Counted from the first letter of the stretch, positions 18,651 through 27,793 are shown. The stretch: 39,145 nt of DNA from an uncultured Pelagibacteraceae bacterium (GCA_902610675.1 CACLWP010000010.1:1-39145); one strand, 5' to 3'. Program-made: numbers and translations. The notes: generated by a model not told the origin, from the letters alone.

Positions 18651-20030
18651 TTAAGAAGCAGCTTTAATAATATTTTTCGCGTAATTAGAGTTCTTTTTAA
18701 TTTCATCAGAAATTAAAAAAGCCAATTCTAAAGCTTGTTCAGAATTTAGTCTTGGATCACAGTGTGTATGGTATCTACTTGACAAATCAGCATCAGATAT
18801 TTTTCTAGCACCTCCAGTGCACTCTGTCACATCTTGACCAGTCATTTCTACGTGCAAACCACCCGCATAACTTCCTTCTGATTGATGTACACCAAAAACA
18901 TTTTTAACTTCATTTAAAACGTTGTTGAAAGGTCTAGTTTTAAATCCAGTTGTTGATGCAATAGTATTACCATGCATCGGATCGCAAGACCAAATAACAT
19001 TAAGTCCCTCTTTTCTAATTCGTCTAAGTAACTTCGGTAAAAACTTTTCAACATTTTGATGACCAAATCTGGAAATCAGAGTTATTTTTCCTTTTTCATT
19101 TTTTGGGTTTAATACTTCACAAATTTTTGCAATCTCCTCAGGTTTAGAAGTAGGACCACACTTTATTCCAATTGGATTTTCAATTCCTCTACAAAATTCG
19201 ACGTGTCCACCATCTAGTTGTCTTGTTCTATCACCAATCCAAACGAAATGAGCAGATGTATCATGGTACTCACCAGTGGTAGAGTCTACCCTGGTCATAC
19301 TTTCCTCAAATGGTAAGTGCAACGCTTCATGTGATGTCCAAAAATTTACAGTGTATAATCTATTATTAAAGTCTGAAGTTATACCACATGCTTCCATAAA
19401 CGCTAACGCATCAGCTATTTTATCTTCTAAGTCCTTAAATTTTTTAGCCTGAGGACTTTTTTTAATATAGTCTAAGTTCCACAAATGGACTTTATTTAAA
19501 TCAGCAAAACCACCTTTTGAAAATGCTCTCAAAAGATTTAGTGTTGAAGCTGATTGGGAATATGCTTTGTACATTCTTTTTGGGTCAGGTCTTCTAGCTT
19601 TTTTGTTAAAATCTATAGCATTAATATTATCGCCTAAATAACTTGGTAATTCTATATTGCCTTGCTTTTCTGTTGGGGCACTTCTAGGTTTAGAAAACTG
19701 TCCAGCAATTCTACCAAGTTTGACAATTGGTAAAGATGCAGAATAAGTCATTACCAAAGCCATTTGAAGAATTACTTTAAAAGTATCTCTTATATTGTCA
19801 GGATGGAACTCGGCAAAACTTTCAGCACAGTCACCACCTTGTAATAAAAAAGCTTTACCATCAACTACCTTAGCTAATTGATCTTTTAAATGTCTAGTTT
19901 CACCCGCGAATACAAGTGGCGGGAATGTTTTTAATTTATTTAAAACACTATTAAGTTCTCCCTCATCGTCATACGACGGTATGTGTTTAACGGGATACTT
20001 TCTCCAACTATTAATTTTCCAATTTTTCAT
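18651..20030 (-). CDS. 3-deoxy-7-phosphoheptulonate synthase, class II
   Basis: A 459-residue class II (plant/mycobacterial type) DAHP synthase, the first step of the shikimate pathway. Diagnostic stretches are QGGDCAESF at residues 64-72 with metal-ligand C68, KPRSAPTE from 114, WIGDRTRQLDGGHVEF, the GIKCGP loop, SRFGHQNV and WSCDPMHGN. The start is the ATG giving MKNWKINSWRKYP; a TTG two codons upstream is unlikely. It condenses phosphoenolpyruvate with erythrose 4-phosphate. The N-terminal regulatory additions of the mycobacterial enzyme are not evident. It lies 35 bases after glmS on the same strand. Confidence 0.95.
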   Translation of the reverse strand: MKNWKINSWRKYPVKHIPSYDDEGELNSVLNKLKTFPPLVFAGETRHLKDQLAKVVDGKAFLLQGGDCAESFAEFHPDNIRDTFKVILQMALVMTYSASLPIVKLGRIAGQFSKPRSAPTEKQGNIELPSYLGDNINAIDFNKKARRPDPKRMYKAYSQSASTLNLLRAFSKGGFADLNKVHLWNLDYIKKSPQAKKFKDLEDKIADALAFMEACGITSDFNNRLYTVNFWTSHEALHLPFEESMTRVDSTTGEYHDTSAHFVWIGDRTRQLDGGHVEFCRGIENPIGIKCGPTSKPEEIAKICEVLNPKNEKGKITLISRFGHQNVEKFLPKLLRRIRKEGLNVIWSCDPMHGNTIASTTGFKTRPFNNVLNEVKNVFGVHQSEGSYAGGLHVEMTGQDVTECTGGARKISDADLSSRYHTHCDPRLNSEQALELAFLISDEIKKNSNYAKNIIKAAS

Positions 20031-20065
20031 GTTCAACTCAAGATTGTTGTACCAGAGTTTTTTTA

Positions 20066-21886
20066 TTATTCAACGGTTACTGATTTGGCTAAATTCCTCG
20101 GTTTATCTATATCAAATCCTTTTTTGAGTGCTGAATAATAAGCCAATTTTTGTAAAGGTATTGTTAAAAGGAAAGGTAAAAGATCTTCGTTAGAACTTTC
20201 AACTTCTATTTTTTCCCAAATATTCTCCGAAACCACCTCATCTTCACTCTTGTCCGTTATCAACAAAACTTTTGCTCCTCTGGCGATAACTTCCTGCATA
20301 TTGGAAATTGTTTTTTGGTAGTAACTATCTCTTGGTGCTAAAACAACAACAGGCATTCCTTCTTCAATTAATGCAAGTGGTCCATGTTTCATTTCTCCTG
20401 CTGGATAACCTTCAGCATGAATATAAGATAGCTCTTTTAATTTTAACGCTCCCTCTAATGCTATTGGAAAAGAAAAACCTCTCCCTAAGAACATTGAGCC
20501 TTTCGCATCATTAAAAGTATTTGATATTGATTGAATTTTGTTATCTACCATTAAAGTGTTTTTTACTAGTTTTGGTAAAGACTTCAGATCTTTTAATTTT
20601 TGATCAAATAACTCTCTCTTTAAATCTTTTCTCAATAGTCCAATTTTTAAGCCAAGAATGTACAATATTAGTATCTGTCCTAGAAAAGCTTTGGTGGATG
20701 CAACACCTATTTCAGTGCCACAATGTATTGGTAAAACAAATTTAGAGTCTCTGGCAATTGAACTTTCAACTACATTTACAACAGCGCAGGTCTTCATGTC
20801 ATTTTGATTGCACAAATCTAAAGCTGCATATGTATCAGCTGTTTCACCAGATTGTGACACAAAAATATATAAAGAATCCTTTTTAAATCTATTATTTCTG
20901 TACCTAAATTCTGAAGCTATATCAACATTGACATCTAATGTGGTGAGCTTTTCAAACCAGTATTTTGCCAACAAGCACGAGTGATATGCAGTGCCACAAC
21001 CAATTAAAGTTATTGAAGAAATCTCATTAGATTTCCATGGAAAATTATAGATATTTATATCATTACTCAAATTATTTATGTATTCGTTAATACCATTTTT
21101 TAATGTTGATGGCTGTTCCTCTATTTCTTTAGCCATAAAATATTTATAATCACCCTTGTCATATTTGTTGTCTTTAGAGGACAATTCTAAAACTTTTTTG
21201 TTTATCTTAATTCCATCCTCGCTAAAAAATTCAACCTGATCTTTTTTAATAATACAAAATTCACCATCATTTAGATAAGTAATTTTGTTAGTCATAGCTT
21301 TTAAGGCATATGAGTCGGAACCTAAATAATTTTCATTTGGTCCATACCCTACAGCCAAGGGTGATCCTCTTCTTGCGCCCACAATTATATCTGGCTGATC
21401 TCTAAATATTATTCCAAGTGCAAAACTACCATGAAGAGATTTCAAAGTTTTTTGAACTGAGTTCACAATATTCTCTGTCTTTAGATTTTCTGTGAGTAAA
21501 TGAACAATTACCTCTGTATCAGTTTGTGATTTAAATTTATGGCCTTTGCTAACTAAGAATTTTTTCAACTGAGTTGAATTTTCAATTATTCCATTGTGGA
21601 CTACAGAGACATTTTGTGATGAATGAGGATGGGCGTTTACACTGTTTGGTAATCCATGTGTTGCCCATCGAACATGACCTATTCCGATAGTTCCTTCCAT
21701 GTTTTTAATCAATGAATTGCTTTCTAGATTATCCACTCTCCCTTCGGATTTAATTTCATTAATTTTATTGTTTGAAAGTGTTGCAATCCCTGCGGAGTCA
21801 TAGCCTCTATATTCTAATTTTTTTAAAGAGCTAATTATTGTTGATGAAACTGCTTTATTACTATTTATTCCAATTATTCCACACAT
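20066..21886 (-). CDS. glmS: Glutamine-fructose-6-phosphate aminotransferase
   Basis: A 606-residue GlmS. The N-terminal glutaminase starts MCGIIG, with the Cys as nucleophile after Met removal, followed by VRWATHG. Two SIS sugar-isomerase domains follow, the first with SQSGETADTYAAL, and the enzyme ends in KPRNLAKSVTVE, the usual C-terminal tail. It makes glucosamine-6-phosphate for cell-envelope sugars. It begins 2 bases after the GlmU-like acetyltransferase gene, so two steps of UDP-GlcNAc synthesis are coupled. No glmS ribozyme is seen. Confidence 0.97.
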   Translation of the reverse strand: MCGIIGINSNKAVSSTIISSLKKLEYRGYDSAGIATLSNNKINEIKSEGRVDNLESNSLIKNMEGTIGIGHVRWATHGLPNSVNAHPHSSQNVSVVHNGIIENSTQLKKFLVSKGHKFKSQTDTEVIVHLLTENLKTENIVNSVQKTLKSLHGSFALGIIFRDQPDIIVGARRGSPLAVGYGPNENYLGSDSYALKAMTNKITYLNDGEFCIIKKDQVEFFSEDGIKINKKVLELSSKDNKYDKGDYKYFMAKEIEEQPSTLKNGINEYINNLSNDINIYNFPWKSNEISSITLIGCGTAYHSCLLAKYWFEKLTTLDVNVDIASEFRYRNNRFKKDSLYIFVSQSGETADTYAALDLCNQNDMKTCAVVNVVESSIARDSKFVLPIHCGTEIGVASTKAFLGQILILYILGLKIGLLRKDLKRELFDQKLKDLKSLPKLVKNTLMVDNKIQSISNTFNDAKGSMFLGRGFSFPIALEGALKLKELSYIHAEGYPAGEMKHGPLALIEEGMPVVVLAPRDSYYQKTISNMQEVIARGAKVLLITDKSEDEVVSENIWEKIEVESSNEDLLPFLLTIPLQKLAYYSALKKGFDIDKPRNLAKSVTVE

Positions 21887-21888
21887 TA

Positions 21889-22512
21889 TTATTTAGACTT
21901 TCTTTTATAATTTTTTACTTCTAGCTGCTGACTCCGAGTTAAAGCCAGAGATTTTCTGCTGACACTTTTAGTAATAACTGAACCTGCTCCAACTATACTA
22001 TTTTCCTCAAGTGTTAACGGTGCCACCAAAGATGAATTAGAACCAACAAATACATTATCTTTTATTTTAGTTCTGCTCTTTTTAATTCCATCGTAATTAC
22101 ATGTTATGGTCCCTGCTCCAACATTTACTGATTTACCAATCAAAGTATCACCAATATAAGTTAAATGATTTACCTTAGATTTTTTTCCAACTGTGCTTTT
22201 CTTAATTTCGACAAAGTTTCCAACCTTAGAGCCTTCTTTTAAAATAGTGCCAGGTCTTATCCTTGCGTAAGGGCCTACTTCTACTCTACTTTCAATTTTA
22301 CAATTCTCTAAATGGGTAAAAGATTTTATATTAACACCATTTCCAATTTTTACTTTTGATCCGATAACTACATATGGTTCAATAGTTACATTTTTTCCAA
22401 TTTTTGTGTCTTTTGAAAAATAAATTGTATCTGGAGCAATCATTTTCACTCCAGATTTTAAAAATTTATTTCTCAACGAATTTTGAAGTTTTTGTAAATT
22501 TAATTGTTTCAT
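21889..22512 (-). CDS. GlmU C-terminal half: stand-alone glucosamine-1-phosphate N-acetyltransferase
   Basis: A 207-residue protein equivalent to only the C-terminal part of GlmU. It begins in the linker helix (LQNSLRNKFLKSGVKMIAPDT) and continues as a left-handed beta-helix of hexapeptide repeats. Active-site residues of the acetyltransferase are kept: Arg in GPYARIRPGT, Lys in FVEIKKSTVG, His and Tyr in KVNHLTYIGD, and VGAGTITCNYDG. The N-terminal uridyltransferase domain is absent. A TAG at 22515-22513 stands in frame immediately before the ATG, so it cannot extend upstream. It should acetylate glucosamine-1-phosphate; UTP transfer would need a separate protein. It sits 2 bases before glmS. 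Confidence 0.85.
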   Translation of the reverse strand: MKQLNLQKLQNSLRNKFLKSGVKMIAPDTIYFSKDTKIGKNVTIEPYVVIGSKVKIGNGVNIKSFTHLENCKIESRVEVGPYARIRPGTILKEGSKVGNFVEIKKSTVGKKSKVNHLTYIGDTLIGKSVNVGAGTITCNYDGIKKSRTKIKDNVFVGSNSSLVAPLTLEENSIVGAGSVITKSVSRKSLALTRSQQLEVKNYKRKSK

Positions 22513-22583
22513 CTAGAAAATCATTTATATTAAGTATATACCTTTCTTAATTCACAAAATATTTCTTAAAAATACTTTTAAAA
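22513..22583. other. Divergent intergenic region between glmU-like and gph
   Basis: Seventy-one AT-rich bases separate two divergent transcription units and must hold both promoters. TATATT/TATATA-like stretches around 22530-22542 could serve as -10 boxes in either direction. I see no clear -35 box, operator palindrome or structured RNA. Confidence 0.4.
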
Positions 22584-23267
22584 ATGAAACAAGTTTATAC
22601 AATTCTTTTCGATTTAGATGGCACATTAGTAGATACAGCACCAGATTTAATGAGAGCCCATAATCATGTAATGAATAAATTTGGATATCCAACCAAATCT
22701 ACAGAAGAAATAAGAAATTTGGTGGGTCAAGGTGCTGGCGCTATGCTTGGTAGATCTATATGGGGTCAAGCTAAAAAAGAATTTGGAAAAGTCCAAGATG
22801 AAAAAATTAAAAAAGAAATGGTGAGAGAATTTGTAGATTATTATGGTAATAATATTGTTAACGAAAGTAAACTCATTGATGGTGTAAAAGATTTTTTAAT
22901 ATGGTCAAAAGAAAATAAAATTTCTATGGGTGTATGTACTAACAAGCAAGAGCATTTAGCAATTGATCTTTTAAAAAAAATTGGAATTTATGAATTTTTT
23001 GAATATGTGGCTGGTCACAATACATTTGATTATTGTAAGCCCGACCCAAGACATTTGACATCAGTGGTTGAAATTTTAGATGGAGACCTTAAAAAAACTT
23101 TAATGATTGGTGATAGTGAGACAGATGCTAATGCTGCAAAAGAAGCCGGGATTCCAGTGATTTTACTGGAAGATGGATACACTGAAAAAAATACAACTGA
23201 AATTTACCATAATCACTTAATAAAAGACTTCATTGGTATTGAAAAAATTGTAGCAAAATATCTTTAA
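22584..23267 (+). CDS. gph: Phosphoglycolate phosphatase-like HAD hydrolase
   Basis: A 227-residue HAD phosphatase with motif I FDLDGTLVDT (D10 nucleophile, D12 acid), the motif II Thr in GVCTNK, a Lys in FDYCKPDPRH and motif IV GDSETDANAAKEAG. The alpha-helical cap and the VGQGAGAML stretch resemble Gph, which removes phosphate from 2-phosphoglycolate formed during DNA repair. Other small sugar phosphates are possible substrates. It precedes prpD by 51 bases; whether they share a transcript is unclear. Confidence 0.8.
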   Translation: MKQVYTILFDLDGTLVDTAPDLMRAHNHVMNKFGYPTKSTEEIRNLVGQGAGAMLGRSIWGQAKKEFGKVQDEKIKKEMVREFVDYYGNNIVNESKLIDGVKDFLIWSKENKISMGVCTNKQEHLAIDLLKKIGIYEFFEYVAGHNTFDYCKPDPRHLTSVVEILDGDLKKTLMIGDSETDANAAKEAGIPVILLEDGYTEKNTTEIYHNHLIKDFIGIEKIVAKYL

Positions 23268-23308
23268 TATTGATTATTTTTTTTTACCTATTAGAACAGT
23301 TTTTTATT

Positions 23309-23313
23309 AGGAG
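23309..23313 (+). promoter_or_regulatory. Shine-Dalgarno AGGAG that fixes the TTG start of prpD
   Basis: AGGAG lies 5 bases before the TTG at 23319. A strong ribosome-binding site is not common in this window, and here it supports the non-ATG start. Confidence 0.7.
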
Positions 23314-23318
23314 TTATT

Positions 23319-24821
23319 TTGATCATACATAACGTAAAAGTTTTTCCATCTAAAATTTATTTACCCAAAAAAAAACAATTGGCCTGGAAAATTGCTGAGA
23401 TTGCAAGTGATAATGCAAAATTAGATAAAGAGGTGATAGAAATGGTGATTAATAGAATTATAGATAATGCATCAGTTGCAATAGCTTCTTTAAATAGACA
23501 TCCGGTTGTCTCATCCAGAGAAATGGCTTTAAAACACTCAAGAAAAAATGGTGCAACATTATTTGGAGTTAATAGTAAATTAAAATTTGATTGTGAATGG
23601 GCGGCATGGAGCAATGGAACAGCTGTAAGAGAACTTGATTTTCATGATACTTTTTTAGCGGCTGATTATAGTCATCCTGGTGATAACATTCCTGCCTTAA
23701 TAAGTGTTGCACAACAAAATAAAAAAAGCGGATACGATCTTTTAAGGGGAATAATAACTGCCTATGAAGTGCAGGTTAATTTAGTAAAAGGAATCTGTTT
23801 GCATAAACATAAAGTGGATCACATAGCTCATCTAGGACCAAGTGTTGCTGCTGGTATTGGATCAATGCTAAAATTAAATACAGAAACAATCTATCAAGCT
23901 GTTCAGCAAGCTCTCCATACAACTATTTCAACTAGACAATCAAGAAAAGGTGAAATCTCAAGTTGGAAAGCTTATGCGCCAGCACATGCTGGTAAACTTG
24001 CCATTGAGGCTGTTGATAGAGTTATGCGAGGTGAAGGAGCACCAAGTCCAATTTATGAGGGCGAAGATAGTGTTATAGCTAGAATTTTAGATGGAAAGAA
24101 AGCATCATATAAAGTTCCACTTCCAAAAAAAAACGAGACTAAAAGAGCAATACTTGAAACTTATACAAAAGAGTACTCAGCTGAGTATCAATCACAAGCA
24201 TTAATTGATCTAGCCAAAAAACTTAAAAAGAAAGTTTCAAATGTTAATCAGATTAAGAAAATAGATATCTATACTAGTCATCACACTCATTATGTGATCG
24301 GCACTGGAGCAAATGATCCTCAAAAAATGGATCCAAATGCAAGCAGAGAAACTCTAGATCATTCAATAATGTACATTTTTGCTGTAGCTTTAGAGGATGG
24401 TAATTGGCACCACGTTAAATCTTATTCAAAAGCTAGAGCAAAAAGAAAAAGCACAATTAAGATATGGAGATCTATCAAAACCCATGAAGATAAAAAATGG
24501 ACAAAAAAATATCATGATCCTAATCCTAAAAAAAAAGCATTCGGTGCTAAGGTTGTAATAACTCTAAATAGTGGAAAAAAAATTACGGAGGAACAAGGTG
24601 TTGCTGATGCTCACCCCTACGGATCAAGACCGTTCAAAAGAAAAAACTACATTAACAAATTTTTAACTCTAACTGAAAATTTATTAGACAAAAAAGAAGT
24701 AGATAGATTTCTAAAAGCAGTACAAAACTTAAAAAAATTGAAGCCTGGCCAATTAGATAAATTAAATATTGTGGTAAGTAAAAGTAAAATTAAACGAAAC
24801 TTAAAAAAGGGTATTTTTTAA
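23319..24821 (+). CDS. prpD: 2-methylcitrate dehydratase (MmgE/PrpD family)
   Basis: A 500-residue MmgE/PrpD protein of the length usual for true PrpD. The N-terminus ([20 protein letters not shown]) matches PrpD starts, so the TTG at 23319 is taken as initiator; the next Met is about 40 residues in. Other family stretches are [43 protein letters not shown] and [12 protein letters not shown]. PrpD dehydrates 2-methylcitrate to 2-methylaconitate in propionyl-CoA oxidation. It is followed at once by prpB (1-base overlap, TAATG). Confidence 0.93.
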   Translation: MIIHNVKVFPSKIYLPKKKQLAWKIAEIASDNAKLDKEVIEMVINRIIDNASVAIASLNRHPVVSSREMALKHSRKNGATLFGVNSKLKFDCEWAAWSNGTAVRELDFHDTFLAADYSHPGDNIPALISVAQQNKKSGYDLLRGIITAYEVQVNLVKGICLHKHKVDHIAHLGPSVAAGIGSMLKLNTETIYQAVQQALHTTISTRQSRKGEISSWKAYAPAHAGKLAIEAVDRVMRGEGAPSPIYEGEDSVIARILDGKKASYKVPLPKKNETKRAILETYTKEYSAEYQSQALIDLAKKLKKKVSNVNQIKKIDIYTSHHTHYVIGTGANDPQKMDPNASRETLDHSIMYIFAVALEDGNWHHVKSYSKARAKRKSTIKIWRSIKTHEDKKWTKKYHDPNPKKKAFGAKVVITLNSGKKITEEQGVADAHPYGSRPFKRKNYINKFLTLTENLLDKKEVDRFLKAVQNLKKLKPGQLDKLNIVVSKSKIKRNLKKGIF

Positions 24822-25717
24822 TGCATTTTGTTGAGAAAGATCCAATACAAAAAAGAAAAGATTTTTCAGAAAAATTAAAATCAAAAAAAATACTAAGGGT
24901 GCCTGGTGCTTATAATCCCCTAACTGCGAAATTGATAGAGGAGATAGGCTATGATGCGGTTTATGTTTCAGGTGGTGTTATGGCAAATGACCTTGGATTT
25001 CCAGATATTGGTTTAACTACATTACAAGATGTTAGCACTCGGTCATATCTAATCTCTAGAGTTACTAATCTTCCTACAATTGTTGATATAGATACAGGAT
25101 TTAAATCTTGTAAAGAGACTGTAGAAACTTTTGAGGAGTTTGGAATTACTGGAGTTCACATTGAGGATCAAATTGATAGAAAAAGATGTGGACACTTAAA
25201 TAATAAAGAGTTGATATCGACTGATGCAATGGCCAAAAAAATTAAAGAATGTGTTTTAGCAAAAAAAGATGAAAATTTCAAAATTATTGCAAGATCAGAC
25301 GCAAAAAGTGTGGAGGGAATAGATAAAATGATTGAAAGATGTAAAGCTTATGTTGACGCCGGTGCAGAAATTATTTTTCCTGAAGCACTGCATAATGAAA
25401 AAGATTTTGAAAAGGTTAGAAAAGAACTGTCGTGTTATTTATTAGCTAATATGACTGAATTTGGAAAAACTAAATTATTAAACTACAAAGAGTTAGAAAA
25501 TCTTGGATACAATATAGTTATTTATCCCGTTACAACTCAGAGATTAGCAATGAAAAATGTTGAGGATGGTTTAAGAAACATTTATACAAGTGGACATCAA
25601 AATAACATTATTGATAAAATGCAAACTAGAAAACGATTATATGATCTTGTAGATTATGAAAAATATAATAGTTTGGACGAAAAAATTTATAATTTTGATA
25701 CCGAGGGTCATGAATAA
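24821..25717 (+). CDS. prpB: 2-methylisocitrate lyase
   Basis: A 298-residue isocitrate-lyase-superfamily enzyme. The catalytic loop KRCGH is at residues 121-125 with C123, the same position as in the Escherichia coli enzyme. YVSGGVMAND and the metal-binding VDIDTGF are present. It splits 2-methylisocitrate into pyruvate and succinate, the last step of the 2-methylcitrate cycle. Its stop shares a base with the prpC start (TAATG at 25715-25719). Confidence 0.94.
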   Translation: MHFVEKDPIQKRKDFSEKLKSKKILRVPGAYNPLTAKLIEEIGYDAVYVSGGVMANDLGFPDIGLTTLQDVSTRSYLISRVTNLPTIVDIDTGFKSCKETVETFEEFGITGVHIEDQIDRKRCGHLNNKELISTDAMAKKIKECVLAKKDENFKIIARSDAKSVEGIDKMIERCKAYVDAGAEIIFPEALHNEKDFEKVRKELSCYLLANMTEFGKTKLLNYKELENLGYNIVIYPVTTQRLAMKNVEDGLRNIYTSGHQNNIIDKMQTRKRLYDLVDYEKYNSLDEKIYNFDTEGHE

Positions 25718-26841
25718 TGGGTGAAGATATTAAAAAAGGCCTACTTGGAATAACTGTTGATGAAACAGAAGTTTCCAAAGTTATGCCAGAAATTAACTCT
25801 TTAACTTATAGAGGTTATGCTGCTCAGGATTTGTGTGCGAAATGTAAGTTTGAAGAAGTTGCTTATTTAATCTTAAACGGTGAACTTCCAAACAAAAAAC
25901 AATTAAAAGCTTTTGAAAAAGTAGAAAAAAAAGAAAGAAACTTGTCAAAAACTTTATTGGAAGACATAAAAAAATTCCCAAAAAAAGCTCACCCTATGGA
26001 TGTTGCAAGAACCGCCGTCAGTATAATGGGCCTTGAAGATAAAGATACTAAAGACAATTCACCAAAATCAAACATGAGAAAAGTAATGAGAATTTTTGCT
26101 AAAACACCGGTTGCATTAGCTGCATTTTATAGAATAAGAAAAGGTAAAAAGGTAATTCCTCCTAAAAAAAAACTTTCCTTCTCTGAAAATTTTTTTCACA
26201 TGTGTTTTGGAAAAGTACCTAGTAAAGAAATAGTAAAAGCTTTTGATGTTTCATTAATTTTATACGCTGAACATAGTTTTAATGTATCGACATTTACAGC
26301 AAGAACTATAACAAGTAGTTTATCAGATATTCATGGGGCAATTACTGGTGCAATCGCTAGTTTAAAAGGACCTTTGCACGGTGGGGCTAATGAAGAAGTG
26401 ATGCATATGATGAATAAAATTAAAAAACCAGAAAATGCATTAAATTGGATTAATAAAGCTCTAGATAATAAAGATGTTGTGATGGGGTTTGGTCATCGAG
26501 TTTATAAAAGTGGTGATTCAAGAGTTCCTACAATGAGAGAGTATTTTGGAAAAGTTGCTAAAATTAAAAAAGATAAAAAATTTGAAAAAATTTATGACAT
26601 CGTTGAAAAAGTAATGATTAACAGAAAGAACATCTACCCTAACGTTGATTACCCTACAGGGCCTACATATCATTTAATGGGCTTTGATACTGATTTCTTT
26701 ACACCAATTTTTGTAATATCAAGAATTACAGGCTGGTCAGCTCATATCATTGAGCAGCACGCTGCAAATAAATTAATTCGTCCACTCGCGAGCTACAAAG
26801 GCAGTAAATACAGAAAAGTTATTCGATTAAATCAGAGATAG
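25717..26841 (+). CDS. prpC: 2-methylcitrate synthase
   Basis: A 374-residue citrate-synthase-fold enzyme. Catalytic residues are visible in GPLHGGANEEVM (His), VMGFGHRVYKSGDSR (His) and YPNVDYPTG (Asp). The short length without the N-terminal extension of the hexameric GltA, and its place after prpD and prpB, identify it as PrpC, which condenses propionyl-CoA with oxaloacetate. Some citrate synthase side activity is normal for the family. It converges on the DUF4149 gene, with 19 bases between the stops. Confidence 0.93.
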   Translation: MGEDIKKGLLGITVDETEVSKVMPEINSLTYRGYAAQDLCAKCKFEEVAYLILNGELPNKKQLKAFEKVEKKERNLSKTLLEDIKKFPKKAHPMDVARTAVSIMGLEDKDTKDNSPKSNMRKVMRIFAKTPVALAAFYRIRKGKKVIPPKKKLSFSENFFHMCFGKVPSKEIVKAFDVSLILYAEHSFNVSTFTARTITSSLSDIHGAITGAIASLKGPLHGGANEEVMHMMNKIKKPENALNWINKALDNKDVVMGFGHRVYKSGDSRVPTMREYFGKVAKIKKDKKFEKIYDIVEKVMINRKNIYPNVDYPTGPTYHLMGFDTDFFTPIFVISRITGWSAHIIEQHAANKLIRPLASYKGSKYRKVIRLNQR

Positions 26842-26860
26842 TCACTCCGCAGAGATTTCA

Positions 26861-27250
26861 TCAAATAAGTAATAAAACTAAGAAAATCATCTGCACAAAG
26901 TTAATAAGGACAGATATGAAATGTGAGTATTTAAATTTTTTATCCTGCTTCTCATCTCTATACTTATTTATCAATGGCATTAACAAATAGTTAGAAGTAG
27001 CGAATAAAACACATATTGCTAATATTAAGTAGAAATCAATTCCCAACTTACTCAAAAATATAAATGTTAATAGAATAATTAAACTTATCCCTAAATTAAC
27101 ATTATAATAGAAGGGAAATATTCTTCTTATAAACTTTCGAGCGTTATCTTCATCCAGGGTAGTAAATACTACTGGAGCAATTACAAATGAGAAAAATAAC
27201 ATAACTCCCAAAACCATTGCCGTTAAATAGAAACTAACTTGTTCAATCAT
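26861..27250 (-). CDS. DUF4149 family small membrane protein
   Basis: A 129-residue protein with four predicted membrane segments, about 6-30, 50-68, 71-95 and 109-129. The first helix with FFSFVIAPVVFTTLDED and the following KFIRRIFPFYY are typical of DUF4149 (TMEM205-like) proteins, whose function is unknown. The loop between helices three and four (about 96-108) is highly charged and probably cytoplasmic. It lies 3 bases after a small unknown gene on the same strand. Confidence 0.72.
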   Translation of the reverse strand: MIEQVSFYLTAMVLGVMLFFSFVIAPVVFTTLDEDNARKFIRRIFPFYYNVNLGISLIILLTFIFLSKLGIDFYLILAICVLFATSNYLLMPLINKYRDEKQDKKFKYSHFISVLINFVQMIFLVLLLI

Positions 27251-27253
27251 AAT

Positions 27254-27439
27254 TTAGTTTTCTATTGAATTTTCTTCTTTCATCAATATTGGTCTTCCAT
27301 CATGAGCAGTATTGAGAGGTATAATTTTTCCTTTATACTTTGCACATAAAGTAGGAGCACTCCTTAACTTTTCTCCTAATCTTACCTCTAAATCTACAAT
27401 AACTAATTTTGCATCACTTAATTCTTTTAATATTTTCAT
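27254..27439 (-). CDS. Small protein of unknown function (61 residues)
   Basis: I do not recognise this protein. It reads as a small soluble domain with a central RLGEKLRSAPTLCAKYKGK stretch holding the single Cys, and AHDGRPILMKEE towards the end. It is likely real: it has an AGGAG site 6 bases before the ATG, codon use like its neighbours, and lies 3 bases before the DUF4149 gene start. There is no signal peptide or membrane segment. It belongs to a run of small genes downstream of nrdAB. Confidence 0.6.
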   Translation of the reverse strand: MKILKELSDAKLVIVDLEVRLGEKLRSAPTLCAKYKGKIIPLNTAHDGRPILMKEENSIEN

Positions 27440-27445
27440 ATTTCA

Positions 27446-27450
27446 CTCCT
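27446..27450 (-). promoter_or_regulatory. Shine-Dalgarno AGGAG for the 61-residue protein
   Basis: On the minus strand AGGAG is spaced 6 bases from the ATG at 27439. It is good support that this very short frame is translated. Confidence 0.6.
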
Positions 27451-27471
27451 TAATTTAAGTTTAAAATATAT

Positions 27472-27774
27472 TTAAAGTACTACTTCAAAACCTTCAAAGT
27501 TAGGTGCTCCAAGATATAAATCTTTATGTTGTCCCGCATTTTTATGAGCTAATCTAAAATTTTCTGATTTAGTCCAGTTAATAAAATCATCTTTAGAATT
27601 CCAAATACTATGAGAGGCGTATAATGAGAATTCATCATTTTTTTCACCTTTAACTAAATGAAACTCTTTAAAACCTTTAACATCATCAAGGTGTGTATCT
27701 CTTTCCCTCCAAACCTTTTCAAATTCGGCTTCCTTACCTAATACAATTTTAAATCTATTCATTGCTATAAACAT
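27472..27774 (-). CDS. Antibiotic-biosynthesis-monooxygenase-like protein (HmoA/IsdG-like fold)
   Basis: A 100-residue dimeric alpha-beta barrel protein. The opening MFIAMNRFKIVLGKEAEFE and the middle HLVKGEKNDEFSLYASHSIW, followed by FINWTKSENF, match small ABM-domain proteins, some of which degrade heme (HmoA, IsdG). Conserved Asn and Trp residues of the fold are seen (N6, W58), and H74 in LAHKNAG could be an axial heme ligand, but heme use is not established. It follows nrdB by 42 bases on the same strand. Confidence 0.65.
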   Translation of the reverse strand: MFIAMNRFKIVLGKEAEFEKVWRERDTHLDDVKGFKEFHLVKGEKNDEFSLYASHSIWNSKDDFINWTKSENFRLAHKNAGQHKDLYLGAPNFEGFEVVL

Positions 27775-27793
27775 TAGAAAATGCTCATTTGAT

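Noticed and set aside
20031-20065. glmS-linked regulatory RNA
   Set aside because: The gap between glmS and the next gene is 35 bases, and upstream of glmS only 2 bases separate it from the acetyltransferase gene; no space for a ribozyme.
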